Source: Chloroflexi bacterium HGW-Chloroflexi-10 (GTDB lineage: Bacteria; Chloroflexota; Anaerolineae; Anaerolineales; Anaerolineaceae). From it: a stretch of DNA of 64,000 nucleotides. The position numbers and the translations under genes were made by a program. Below, piece after piece: positions 55,859 through 64,000 of the stretch; within the stretch, counting starts at the first letter, position 1; each line of letters begins with the position of its first letter. Location of the stretch: assembly GCA_002840755.1 (NCBI GenBank), contig PHBZ01000005.1, forward strand, positions 116,036 to 180,035. Reading direction: 5' to 3'. The notes under the pieces are model-generated. The model had not been told where the DNA came from and searched no databases. It saw nothing but the letters and a program-made list of their open reading frames with translations.

Positions 55859-56308
55859 TTGAACTGCCCCTATTGCCAAAACCCAAATTCACGCGTTATT
55901 GATACAACCCACGACGCCCGCGGCGGAATTCGCAGGCGCCGTGAGTGCGATTCTTGCAACCAAAGATTCAGTACGTACGAACGCCCCATCATCAATACCC
56001 CGCTCATCATCAAACGCAACGGCAACCGGGAGGAATTCGATCGCGAAAAATTGTTGCATGGCATGCGCATTGCCTGTGCCAAACGACCGGTCTCCGCCAG
56101 TGAGATCGAGCAGTTGGTAACGACAATCGAAGCCTCTTTGCAGAAGATTGGCCGCGCCGAGGTTTCATCGCGTATCGTCGGAGATATGGTTATGAGTAAC
56201 CTGAAACAACTGGACCAGATAGCTTATATTCGCTTTGCCATAGTGTATTTACATTTGAATGATTTATTGGCTATTCGCACCGAAATAGATCGCTTGTTAG
56301 AAGTCTAA
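55859..56308 (+). CDS. nrdR: Transcriptional repressor NrdR
   Basis: NrdR represses ribonucleotide-reductase genes when dATP is high. The 149-residue protein has a zinc finger (C3, C6, C30, C33: NCPYCQNPNSRVIDT, RRRRECDSCNQRFSTYE) and an ATP-cone (about 46-136, with PLIIKRNGNREEFDREKL). The start is a TTG at 55859 preceded by AAGGAGG, a very strong ribosome site, and matches the usual MNCPYC start. A longer ATG frame begins upstream in the promoter region and is rejected. nrdJ follows 21 bases downstream. Confidence 0.95.
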   Translation: MNCPYCQNPNSRVIDTTHDARGGIRRRRECDSCNQRFSTYERPIINTPLIIKRNGNREEFDREKLLHGMRIACAKRPVSASEIEQLVTTIEASLQKIGRAEVSSRIVGDMVMSNLKQLDQIAYIRFAIVYLHLNDLLAIRTEIDRLLEV

Positions 56309-56329
56309 GCATCACACGAGGAGAAAATA

Positions 56330-58921
56330 ATGGAAAATACAAATACAGAATTGGTAAACAAGGCCGGCTTACTCCCCACGCCTCCCATCCCGCAAGGTCT
56401 GCCCAAAATGGACCTCACAGAAAATTCCCGCCAGATTCTGGTAAAGCGTTACTTGCGCCGCGGACAAAACGGCGAACCAATTGAGAGAATCGAAGAGATG
56501 GTCTGGCGTGTGGCTTATCACGTAGCCGTAGTCGAATCCAACTGGGGCAGTGATCCTATTCAGCGCGCTGTCGAATTCTATAATTTATTGATAGACAAAC
56601 GCTTCTTCCCCAATTCGCCCACCTTCACCGGCGCCGGTACCCCACTCGGTCAACTGGCCGCCTGCTTCGTCCTCCCCATTGATGATGATATGGGCAAATC
56701 CTCAGCCGGCATTTTCCAGACCCTGCGTGACGCCGCCCTCATCCAGCAAACCGGCGGCGGTAACGGCTTCAGCTTCTCCCGCCTGCGTCCTAAAAACACC
56801 ATGGTCAAGTCTTCCGCCGGTAGAGCCACCGGACCCGTCGGCTTCCTGCGCGTTTATGACCATGCCTTCGGTGAAGTCGCCCAGGGTGGTACCCGCCGCG
56901 GTGCTAATATGGCCGTCCTGCGCGTCGATCACCCGGATATCGAAGAGTTCATCTCCTGCAAATCCAGTGAAAACGCCATCACCAATTTCAATATCTCGGT
57001 CGGCATTACCGATGACTTCATGCGCGCAGTCGAAGACGACGCCGAATGGGAGCTGCGCTTCCCGGATGTTTCCTCCCCCGATCACAAAAAATTCAAAGGC
57101 ACCATCGACCAGATCGAAGCCGATGGTTTCCCCATCAAAACCCTCAAAACCATCCGCGCCCGTGAATTGTTCGCCCAGATCGTCAAACAGGCGCATCATA
57201 ACGGCGAACCGGGCGTCCTTTTCCTGGATGCCGCCAACCGCTCCAACCCGGTGCCGCACCTCTACGCCCTGGAAGCCACCAATCCCTGCGGTGAGCAATG
57301 GTTGGGACCCTACGAAAACTGCTGCCTCGGTTCTATCAACCTCTCCCGCCATTTCACAACGGATGGCCAGGTAGATTGGGAAAAACTTCGCCAGGACGTG
57401 GAGCTTTCCACCATCTTCCTCGATGATGTCGTTGAGGCCAACGCCTACGTTCCGGCAGTCCCCCAACTGAAAGAAGCCGCACTGCGCGCCCGCCGTATTG
57501 GTCTGGGCGTTATGGGTCTGGCCGACCTGATGTACCGCGCCGGTATCCGTTATGGGTCTCCGGAGGGACAGGAATTTGGCGCGCAGGTCATGGAATTTGT
57601 GCGTTTCCATTCCATGCAAACCAGCATCGAACTCGCCGAACAGCGTGGCGCCTTCCCCGCCATCAAAGGCTCCATCTACGATCCCGAAAATATCACCTGG
57701 CAGCCGCCCGCCAGCATTATCGCCTACGAACACGATTACGCTCGCCCGGAACTGGATTGGGATAACATTCTCGAACAAATCCGCCGGCACGGCATCCGCA
57801 ATGCCGCCCAAACCACCGTCGCCCCTACCGGCACCATTTCCACAGTCGCCGGCTGCGAAGGCTACGGCTGCGAACCGGTCTTTGCCCTGGCCTATATCCG
57901 CCATGTCAACGACAACGGCATGGATCTCAAACTGACCTACGCCAGCCCGGCCTTCGATGCCGCCCTGCAGGCCTACGGCATGAATGCAGCCCAGCGCCAG
58001 CAGATCTTTGAAAAGGTCATGCAGGAAGGCACCTGCCAGAATGTAACCGAAATCCCCGAAGAAATCCGCAACGCCTTTGTCGTTTCCGCGGATATCAGCG
58101 CCGAAGAGCACGTGCGCATGCAGGCTGCCCTGCAAGCCTTTGTGGATAACTCCCTCTCCAAAACCGTCAACTTCCCTGCCGGCGCTACGGAACAGGACGT
58201 AGCCACCGCCTACCAGTTGGCCTGGGAACTCGGCTGCAAGGGCATTACTGTCTACGTCACCGGTTCGCGCGATGTCGTCGTTCTCGAAACCCACGCCACC
58301 GCCAAGGATAAAGAACCCGCCAAACCCGCCGCGCTGGTCGTCGAGACCCCCGTCGAACAGACCATCCTCTGGTCCGAAAGCAAAAAACCGCGCCCGCGCT
58401 ACCTCAACGGCTTCACCTACCATGTCAGCACCCCGCTCGGCAAAGCTTTCATCACCATCAATGAAAACGGCGGCAGCCAGCCTTTCGAAGTCTTCATCAA
58501 CTCAGCCAAGGCCGGTTCCGATACCGCCGCCGTCTCCGAGGCCATTGGCAGGCTCATCTCCTACATCCTGCGCCTCACCTCCACCGTCGAGCCCAGCAAA
58601 CGTCTCAAAGATGTCGTCAGCCAGCTCAACGGCATTGGCGGCGGGCGTCCGCTCGGCTTTGGTCCCAACCGTGTCCGCTCCCTGCCCGATGGCCTGGCCC
58701 AGATCCTCGCCGACTACCTCCAGGGTCGCGATGACCGTGTCGCCAACAGCGATGAGGATGCCCAACCCCGCAATGGCAACGGCAAACCCGCCACCGTCGA
58801 AGTCCCCGCCACCCAGCAGAGCTTGAAAATCGGCGACCTCTGCCCCGAATGCGGCCAGGCTGCTTTCGTCAACGAAGAGGGTTGTAGAAAATGCTACGCC
58901 TGTGGGTATAGCGAGTGTTAA
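56330..58921 (+). CDS. nrdJ: Adenosylcobalamin-dependent (class II) ribonucleoside-diphosphate reductase
   Basis: NrdJ makes deoxyribonucleotides with a B12-derived radical, so it does not need oxygen. The 863-residue protein has the barrel motifs [51 protein letters not shown] and TVAPTGTIS. It also has a C-terminal cysteine-rich zinc ribbon ([18 protein letters not shown]) that contains the reactivating cysteines. GAGGAG precedes the ATG. Third-codon positions are markedly richer in G and C than in neighbouring genes. Downstream of nrdR, it is the expected target of NrdR. Confidence 0.95.
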   Translation: MENTNTELVNKAGLLPTPPIPQGLPKMDLTENSRQILVKRYLRRGQNGEPIERIEEMVWRVAYHVAVVESNWGSDPIQRAVEFYNLLIDKRFFPNSPTFTGAGTPLGQLAACFVLPIDDDMGKSSAGIFQTLRDAALIQQTGGGNGFSFSRLRPKNTMVKSSAGRATGPVGFLRVYDHAFGEVAQGGTRRGANMAVLRVDHPDIEEFISCKSSENAITNFNISVGITDDFMRAVEDDAEWELRFPDVSSPDHKKFKGTIDQIEADGFPIKTLKTIRARELFAQIVKQAHHNGEPGVLFLDAANRSNPVPHLYALEATNPCGEQWLGPYENCCLGSINLSRHFTTDGQVDWEKLRQDVELSTIFLDDVVEANAYVPAVPQLKEAALRARRIGLGVMGLADLMYRAGIRYGSPEGQEFGAQVMEFVRFHSMQTSIELAEQRGAFPAIKGSIYDPENITWQPPASIIAYEHDYARPELDWDNILEQIRRHGIRNAAQTTVAPTGTISTVAGCEGYGCEPVFALAYIRHVNDNGMDLKLTYASPAFDAALQAYGMNAAQRQQIFEKVMQEGTCQNVTEIPEEIRNAFVVSADISAEEHVRMQAALQAFVDNSLSKTVNFPAGATEQDVATAYQLAWELGCKGITVYVTGSRDVVVLETHATAKDKEPAKPAALVVETPVEQTILWSESKKPRPRYLNGFTYHVSTPLGKAFITINENGGSQPFEVFINSAKAGSDTAAVSEAIGRLISYILRLTSTVEPSKRLKDVVSQLNGIGGGRPLGFGPNRVRSLPDGLAQILADYLQGRDDRVANSDEDAQPRNGNGKPATVEVPATQQSLKIGDLCPECGQAAFVNEEGCRKCYACGYSEC

Positions 58922-58958
58922 CCAAAGGATAAGCAGTAAAATAGCATCACAAACAAAC

Positions 58959-58993
58959 AACCTCGGGAGGTTTTATCTTTCCGAGGTTTTTCT
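58959..58993 (+). terminator. Rho-independent terminator of nrdJ
   Basis: An 8-bp stem AACCTCGG (58959-58966) / CCGAGGTT (58981-58988) with a 14-base loop is followed by TTTTC. It lies 38 bases after the nrdJ stop. Confidence 0.8.
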
Positions 58994-59021
58994 TGTCATG
59001 TTGAACGCAGTGAAACATCTC
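58994..59021. repeat. REP-like intergenic element, one copy
   Basis: TGTCATGTTGAACGCAGTGA followed by AACATCTC resembles the widespread extragenic repeat with core TGTCATxCTGAGCGAAGCGAAGxATCTC found in many bacterial genomes. ATGTT and AACAT can pair as a small hairpin. Only one copy is in the window, so the family assignment is from memory and not proven here. Confidence 0.35.
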
Positions 59022-59182
59022 TACCGCTCATAGCTTGGTAGATTAATTTCCACTATACCTTTCAAGAAAAACAACAAAAATCTTAAAAAACCATCAAATG
59101 GATTTAAGTAGAAGCATTTTAATTTACCCCCTTGGATTAAAATGAAAGTACAATAAAGCATACTTTGAAAGGGGCAGTACCT

Positions 59183-60091
59183 ATGGAAAACAAAAAACCT
59201 GTTAAAAATGTGGGGGACTCGAACGAGATTACCAGGGAATATTTCGATTCATTGCTGGTTGAAATGCGGCATATCGATTCCGTCATACCCTCAACCAAAC
59301 TTGAACTCTATGGAGAAACATTTGATACGCCGGTGATGATGGCTGCCCTCTCGCATTTAAACAAAGTCCATGAGCATGGCATGGCGGAAATGGCCAGAGG
59401 CGCTTTGGCGGCCAACGCGGTTAATTGGTCCGGTATGGGAGATGAAGCCGAGCTGGAAGAGATTGTAGCCACCGGCGCGCGCACCATTAAAATCATTAAG
59501 CCGCATGCGGATAATGCCCTGATATTCCGTAGAATTGAACATGCCCAGCGCTGCGGAGTAATGGCTGTCGGTATGGATATTGACCATTCCTTCTCGGGAA
59601 ATGGTCAATACGATAATGTGCTGGGGTTGCCCATGGCTTCAAAATCTCTGAAAGAAATCAAGGAATTTATTAAAGCCGCGCAATTGCCATTTATTATCAA
59701 GGGTGTATTAAGCGAACAGGATGCTGATAAATGTTTGGAAGCCGGCGCGCAGGGCATTGTGGTTTCCCATCATCACGGAATTATGAATTATGCGCTTCCG
59801 CCATTAATGATCTTACCCAAAATCGCCAGGGTAATCGCTCACAAAATTCCGATTTTTGTGGACTGCGGAGTAATCAGCGGTATGGATGTCTTCAAGGCGC
59901 TCGCGTTAGGCGCCACTGCCGTATCAGCCGGCAGGGTAATCATGGAGCCGTTAAAAACAAATGGGGCGGAAGGTGTCACAAATCTGATCAAGAAAATGAC
60001 GGAAGAATTAGCCGGCGTAATGGCAAGAACCTGCTCACCGGATATCAGGCACATTGATTCGTCAGTGATATGGCATAAATCAAGCTGCTAA
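59183..60091 (+). CDS. FMN-dependent alpha-hydroxy-acid oxidoreductase-like protein
   Basis: The 302-residue TIM-barrel protein resembles lactate/glycolate oxidases: PVMMAALSHLNKVHEHGM (N-terminal flavin strand), IIKGVLSEQDADKCLEAGAQGIVVSHHHG and IFVDCGVISGMDVFKALALGATAVSAGRVI. The residue region SHHHG (195-199) replaces the usual SNHGGRQ, so the substrate-binding Arg is missing although a His remains. The usual DGGVRRG block reads DCGVISG. Function may thus differ from hydroxyacid oxidation. I use the ATG at 59183; a TTG at 59165 lies upstream. It is followed after 27 bases by a sugar-isomerase-like gene. Confidence 0.8.
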   Translation: MENKKPVKNVGDSNEITREYFDSLLVEMRHIDSVIPSTKLELYGETFDTPVMMAALSHLNKVHEHGMAEMARGALAANAVNWSGMGDEAELEEIVATGARTIKIIKPHADNALIFRRIEHAQRCGVMAVGMDIDHSFSGNGQYDNVLGLPMASKSLKEIKEFIKAAQLPFIIKGVLSEQDADKCLEAGAQGIVVSHHHGIMNYALPPLMILPKIARVIAHKIPIFVDCGVISGMDVFKALALGATAVSAGRVIMEPLKTNGAEGVTNLIKKMTEELAGVMARTCSPDIRHIDSSVIWHKSSC

Positions 60092-60118
60092 AGTTAATCG
60101 TACACACAGGAGTTGATA

Positions 60119-60958
60119 ATGAGAATTGGCGGAGCAATAGAAAGACCCTATAAGAGTCCGGAAGAGTGGTATCAGTGGGTCAAAGAATTGGGATATCGGG
60201 CTGTTTTAGCGCCAGTGGATTATCGCGCATCCAAAGAGGAAAAACAGGCCTATCTTCAATGTGTTAAGCAACACGATTTGGTGATTGGTGAAGTCGGCGC
60301 GTGGAAAAACAGTTTAGCTTTAGACGATACACAGCGCCATCAAGCGGTGGAGTTCTGCAAAAATCAGTTGGCGCTGGCCGATGAACTCAGCGCAAATTGT
60401 TGTGTCAATATTACCGGCAGCCGTGGTGAAATCTGGGACGGCTTTTATCAGGAAAATTATTCAAAAGATACCTACGCGTTGGTAGTGGATTCCATCCGGG
60501 ATATCATCGATGCCGTAAAACCAACCCGGACGTTCTATACGGTTGAATCAATGCCCTGGATGATCCCCGACTCACCCGATCAATATTTGCAATTGATTTA
60601 TGATGTGGATCGCAAAGCCTTTGGCGTCCACCTTGATTTTGTCAATATGATTAACAGCCCAAAAAGATACCTGTTCTGCGATGCGTTTATTGAAGAATGC
60701 TTCACCAAACTGGGGCCCTATATCAAGAGTATTCATGGCAAAGATGTCATCATGGAAAATGCCTACACCACCCTGATTCATGAAACCATGCCCGGAAAAG
60801 GAAAAGTGAATTATCAGCAGGTGGCGCGGTTATGTGAAACCCTCGGGCCGGATGCGACTTTGTTTGTAGAACATCTCCCGGATTTTGAAAGCTATAAGCA
60901 GGCGTCAGCCTATGTGCGCGAACAGGCTGCATTGGCTGGCGTAAATACGGATTCCTAG
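60119..60958 (+). CDS. Sugar phosphate isomerase/epimerase-like TIM-barrel protein
   Basis: The 279-residue protein has the AP-endonuclease-2/xylose isomerase-like TIM-barrel pattern: VIGEVGAWKN, LADELSANCCVNITGS, FYTVESMPWMIPDS (metal-binding Glu), FGVHLDFVNM and IKSIHGKDVIMENAYTTLIHETMPGKGKVNYQQV. These hold the acidic/His residues that bind the divalent metal in the family. CAGGAG precedes the ATG at 60119. Its neighbour is a flavin-enzyme-like gene, so both may belong to one catabolic step, but the substrate is unknown. Confidence 0.82.
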   Translation: MRIGGAIERPYKSPEEWYQWVKELGYRAVLAPVDYRASKEEKQAYLQCVKQHDLVIGEVGAWKNSLALDDTQRHQAVEFCKNQLALADELSANCCVNITGSRGEIWDGFYQENYSKDTYALVVDSIRDIIDAVKPTRTFYTVESMPWMIPDSPDQYLQLIYDVDRKAFGVHLDFVNMINSPKRYLFCDAFIEECFTKLGPYIKSIHGKDVIMENAYTTLIHETMPGKGKVNYQQVARLCETLGPDATLFVEHLPDFESYKQASAYVREQAALAGVNTDS

Positions 60959-61026
60959 CCCGGCCGCCTTACCGTCTTCCCATTACCCCCGCCGAAAACG
61001 GGTAGCTACCCCGAGAGAAAAATCAT

Positions 61027-61518
61027 CTACACAGGGTTATCGTATGCGTAGAAAACGTAATCTTGCGGTCCGGTTTTTTCGCCCAAATCATGTAACAATC
61101 TCAGTATTTGTGCGCGGTGATCTGTCCCATGGTTGCATACATGCAGCAGCACTTGCCACAACAGCAGATCTTTATCTTCACCCTCAGCGAACGGTTTTTC
61201 GAATAACACCTCATCCCGTAATGTCGCCAGATAATCGCGCATATTTTGCTCAATGCCGTTCCACAACGCCCGCAGGTTTTCACGGTCATCAACAGTAGCC
61301 GGGTCGATTGATTCCGGGATGTCAACCCCGCGCAAATCACTAAACCATGCCTCATCCACGCTCATCAGATGTACAATTTGCTCCCGGACAGAGCCATGAG
61401 AATAATCAGCATTTTGGCTGAACTGTTCATTGGATAAGGAAGATATATGGTTATCCCATATTTTACGATTTTCACTGAAATGATACTCATATAAATGGCG
61501 AAAAGCATTGGCATTCAT
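61027..61518 (-). CDS. DinB-family metal-binding protein
   Basis: The 163-residue four-helix-bundle protein has the DinB/YfiT pattern: MNANAFRHLYEYHFSENRKIW, GSVREQIVHLMSVDEAWF and LLWQVLLHVCNHGTDHRAQIL, in which the His residues form a metal site. Many DinB proteins act as thiol transferases or are induced by stress, but the role here is unknown. I use the ATG at 61518; an in-frame longer start at 61587 lacks support. It is convergent with the sugar-isomerase gene. Confidence 0.88.
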   Translation of the reverse strand: MNANAFRHLYEYHFSENRKIWDNHISSLSNEQFSQNADYSHGSVREQIVHLMSVDEAWFSDLRGVDIPESIDPATVDDRENLRALWNGIEQNMRDYLATLRDEVLFEKPFAEGEDKDLLLWQVLLHVCNHGTDHRAQILRLLHDLGEKTGPQDYVFYAYDNPV

Positions 61519-61770
61519 ATCCTGGTTTACTCCTTTGTCTGCGTTTTTTATCATACTAGAACAAGTATTCGGCCCTCGCCAACCCATGTATAGGCTTATC
61601 GAGTCACCATTTGTATTTTTGGTTAATTATTGTAGGTATCTTTTATCCGCAGCCCATAAATTTTTTAGCAACGGTAGAGATTTTCTGCTGCAATACTTTA
61701 CCCCTTCAATTCCATTATTCATTCGATAATCAACTGTATAATTAAAAAAGATTAACCAGGGAGGACACTC

Positions 61771-63381
61771 TTGGCACTTAAAAACCCATTCATTAAAATT
61801 TTTCACCATCCGGCCATCATCATAAGCATCTTAATCCTGCTGGTGAATGATCACCTTCTCAAACATACCATGCCATCCTGGTTCACCGGCAAACTCAGCG
61901 ATTTTGCTGGCCTTTTCTTTTTCCCGTTTCTTTTAGCTTCAGGTCTCTTCTCACTTTTCAGTCCAATCCATAACAAAAAGAAGTTGTCAACAAAAACCTG
62001 GTTGTTAATTAGCTTTACTATCAGTAGCGTACTGTTTGCAGCAATGAAAACTATTCCCATAGTGAATCACTTAATGGTTACTGGCCTATCCATGCTGATC
62101 AACACACCGGTACAAATCATTCTGGACCCAGGTGATCTCATCGCTCTTGTCTCATTTATTCCCGGCTGGCTGATATTTAAAAATTTAGGCAAACCAACCA
62201 ATCCAATTTCAATTCCTGAAAAGCGCTCCTGGTGCATACTATCATTGGCTATTTTCGCATCCATTGCTTCAACTCCATCTCCGCTGCCGCCAATTGAATA
62301 TTTTCTTTCAATTAACGATCAAATTTATTTAGGATCCAACTATCAAGATCCGGATCTGTTGATCTATAACGGGGAAAACACATGGCGTTACGTAGAGAAT
62401 CCTGTTGAATCTCTGCTTGAAAACAACCCGGATTTATATTTCGACGAGAAGGTTGTTTGCCTTCCTTCGGATGTAGATCATTGTTTCCGGATAAAAAATG
62501 AACCTTATGTAGAAGAGTCAACGGATAAAGGCAAAACATGGGCAATTGCCTGGCAAATACCGCCAGGGCGGAAAATTATATATGATCGTTTGGAGAGGAG
62601 AAGCGTACTTTCCTCTTTCCCGGATGCCCAACCCGTAGATCTGATTTTCAATCCGGTTGAAAACCAGATGATGGTATCCATGCATGATGAAGGGCTATTA
62701 ATCAGAAAACAGGATGGTACCTGGGAACAAATACCACTAATCGTAGTAAGTGAAGACAATGGCACGCCAACACAAACGTATTTCGAGCCAACGACCATCT
62801 ACGCTAAAAATATCTCAGAAGCCTTTGGCTTGCTCTATCTGGATTTGTTAGTACTGTTTGGAATCTTCACCCTTCTTGTTTTGATATTCAGTTACATATC
62901 CTGGAAAAAAATCCTTTCACATATTCCGCACAAGCAACCGGAGCTTTCAAAATTAGTCAATAGACGAACAACAATTCTGAACGTTTTATTTCTATTGATT
63001 GCGATGATCTGGGTCTCTTTAGTGCAGGATATTTTTCCGCCAGTTTATTTGTTATATTTATGGGACACAGGTTTTGTTTTTGTTATCCTAATTCTGATTT
63101 GTTTCTACGCTATCCTGATCGATGTTTGGGATCGGATAATTCGCGAGACATCTTACAACAAACACGTCAAAAAGGCTTTTCTCATCACTTTGCTTGGAAA
63201 CGGTCTACTTTTAGTTGGTTCTTTTCTGATTTTTACCTTATGGGCTTATGGCACGATAGAAAACCACCTTACCGCCCAAATTTTGTGCCTGATCTTTGGT
63301 TTGGTTATTCTGGTCGTATCCGGAAAACTGCTATGGCAATCCTTAAAAATAGATGCTAATGAAGATCTGGGTACACAGTAG
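61771..63381 (+). CDS. Polytopic membrane protein of unknown function
   Basis: The 536-residue protein starts at TTG 61771 behind a strong GGGAGG. It opens with HPAIIISILILLVNDHLLKH and WFTGKLSDFAGLFFFPFLLASGLFSLF, a pattern I have seen in other bacterial proteins of unknown function. Four N-terminal helices are followed by an extracytoplasmic beta-rich part of about 180 residues (ENTWRYVENPVESLLE, STDKGKTWAIAW, similar to a BNR/Asp-box), then five C-terminal helices. No enzymatic motif is visible. Confidence 0.75.
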   Translation: MALKNPFIKIFHHPAIIISILILLVNDHLLKHTMPSWFTGKLSDFAGLFFFPFLLASGLFSLFSPIHNKKKLSTKTWLLISFTISSVLFAAMKTIPIVNHLMVTGLSMLINTPVQIILDPGDLIALVSFIPGWLIFKNLGKPTNPISIPEKRSWCILSLAIFASIASTPSPLPPIEYFLSINDQIYLGSNYQDPDLLIYNGENTWRYVENPVESLLENNPDLYFDEKVVCLPSDVDHCFRIKNEPYVEESTDKGKTWAIAWQIPPGRKIIYDRLERRSVLSSFPDAQPVDLIFNPVENQMMVSMHDEGLLIRKQDGTWEQIPLIVVSEDNGTPTQTYFEPTTIYAKNISEAFGLLYLDLLVLFGIFTLLVLIFSYISWKKILSHIPHKQPELSKLVNRRTTILNVLFLLIAMIWVSLVQDIFPPVYLLYLWDTGFVFVILILICFYAILIDVWDRIIRETSYNKHVKKAFLITLLGNGLLLVGSFLIFTLWAYGTIENHLTAQILCLIFGLVILVVSGKLLWQSLKIDANEDLGTQ

Positions 63382-63465
63382 AAAGGTAACCTGTAATAAT
63401 CTTAAAATGCTGTTTTTTGGGGCATAATTTATGAAAACTGCGCATGGAGGAAACAAAGTACCAAT

Positions 63466-64000
63466 ATGAAAAACCACAGTAAACCGGAATCAGAACCACA
63501 GGTCATATCAATAAAACAAATACAGGCGCGCATTGTTACAGCGGCCTGCCTGGGCCTCAGCCTTGTAGTGATCGCCATCATCGGCGGCTGGGCAGTAACC
63601 GGCACCCTCACCGATTGGGAAACCGTCGTTGGCGGGGTCATCTTAATCGCCATCCTGGGCGGGCTCTCCCTGCTGGCGCGCCGTGGGCGTCCTGCGCTGG
63701 CTGCCTGGCTGCTGGCCGGCCTCTTATTTTTAATTGTCAGTGCTGATCTGGCATATTACGGCCTGGGTTCGCCTTCAGCTATGGCATTTTTGCTGCCCGT
63801 CATGCTGATCGCCTGCACAACCGGGCTCAAACCTGGTCTGGCGGTAGCTGCCCTAGCCGCAGTTGTTATTTTCGGCGTTGCCTGGGGCAGCCTGAACGGC
63901 ATCCTGATAGTCAATATTCCGGTAGACGAGTCTCACCTCAGTTATAACGCCCCGGTCATCAGCGTCATTCTCCTCTTTTGCGCCGGGTTAACCGGTTTTG
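63466..64000 (+). CDS. Membrane protein, N-terminal part only (possible sensor protein)
   Basis: An open frame from the ATG at 63466 runs past the window edge. The 178 visible residues hold about five hydrophobic segments (AACLGLSLVVIAIIGGW, VVGGVILIAILGGLSLL, LAAWLLAGLLFLIVSADLAYY, AMAFLLPVMLIACTTGL, AVAALAAVVIFGVAWGSL). The layout suits the membrane sensor domain of a histidine kinase, but no kinase part is visible. GGAGG lies 15 bases before the start, rather far. The region is GC-richer than its neighbours. Confidence 0.65.
   Translation, partial: MKNHSKPESEPQVISIKQIQARIVTAACLGLSLVVIAIIGGWAVTGTLTDWETVVGGVILIAILGGLSLLARRGRPALAAWLLAGLLFLIVSADLAYYGLGSPSAMAFLLPVMLIACTTGLKPGLAVAALAAVVIFGVAWGSLNGILIVNIPVDESHLSYNAPVISVILLFCAGLTGF

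Noticed and set aside
56702..58423. A 573-codon ORF on the minus strand inside nrdJ
   Set aside because: The plus-strand NrdJ frame has clear family motifs over the same bases. The antisense frame is open only because the gene is rich in G/C third positions; it has no ribosome site and no family match.

Overview
The window looks like a stretch of a Chloroflexota chromosome, most likely class Anaerolineae. This is inferred from gene content and protein style, not from any rRNA gene. Pointers are an adenosylcobalamin-dependent ribonucleotide reductase next to nrdR, Pro/Thr-rich linkers in secreted proteins, and a division/cell-wall (dcw) cluster without murE. Coding density is high. I found no tRNA, rRNA, CRISPR array, insertion sequence or phage gene.

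Layout. 1-3770: the start of a GH13 glucosidase (minus strand) and a three-gene DrrAB-type ABC exporter. 3886-10210: a minus-strand run of seven genes (mtaB, lipoprotein, TPR protein, methyltransferase, YdcF-like protein, MalY/PatB aminotransferase, a doubtful small ORF). 10336-16642: plus-strand metabolic genes, including proC, an aldo/keto reductase, a ComM-type ATPase and an odd zinc-ribbon/L12-like/propeller membrane protein. 16655-24557: membrane proteins, an eroded sortase gene, msrA, a GNAT protein, serine biosynthesis genes serC-serA and a pentapeptide-repeat protein. 24720-28673: a two-gene unit encoding a secreted lytic-transglycosylase-like protein and a membrane-anchored protein with a sortase-like domain that has lost the catalytic His and Cys. 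28867-37344: glmS, a PspC-domain protein, a glycosyltransferase, a sugar-dehydrogenase/five-heme cytochrome fusion, a cNMP-domain histidine kinase and ilvE.

37465-54970 is a compact dcw operon: mraZ, rsmH, ftsL, ftsI, murF, mraY, murD, ftsW, murG, a CvpA-like gene, murC, a 63-aa ORF, murB, ddl, ftsQ, ftsA, ftsZ. Many junctions are 4-bp ATGA overlaps. It starts with a clear promoter and three GTGG-type repeats spaced 10 bp, as expected for MraZ autoregulation. After an 888-bp spacer with hairpins, a possible small ORF and a near-consensus NrdR box come nrdR and nrdJ. The end holds an FMN-enzyme-like gene, a sugar isomerase-like gene, a DinB protein and two membrane proteins, the last cut by the window edge.

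The most noteworthy items are the transglycosylase/pseudo-sortase pair, the five-heme dehydrogenase fusion, the L12-like repeat protein, and the unexplained small genes and overlaps in and after the dcw cluster. All functional statements rest on motif recognition by eye; no database search was run.
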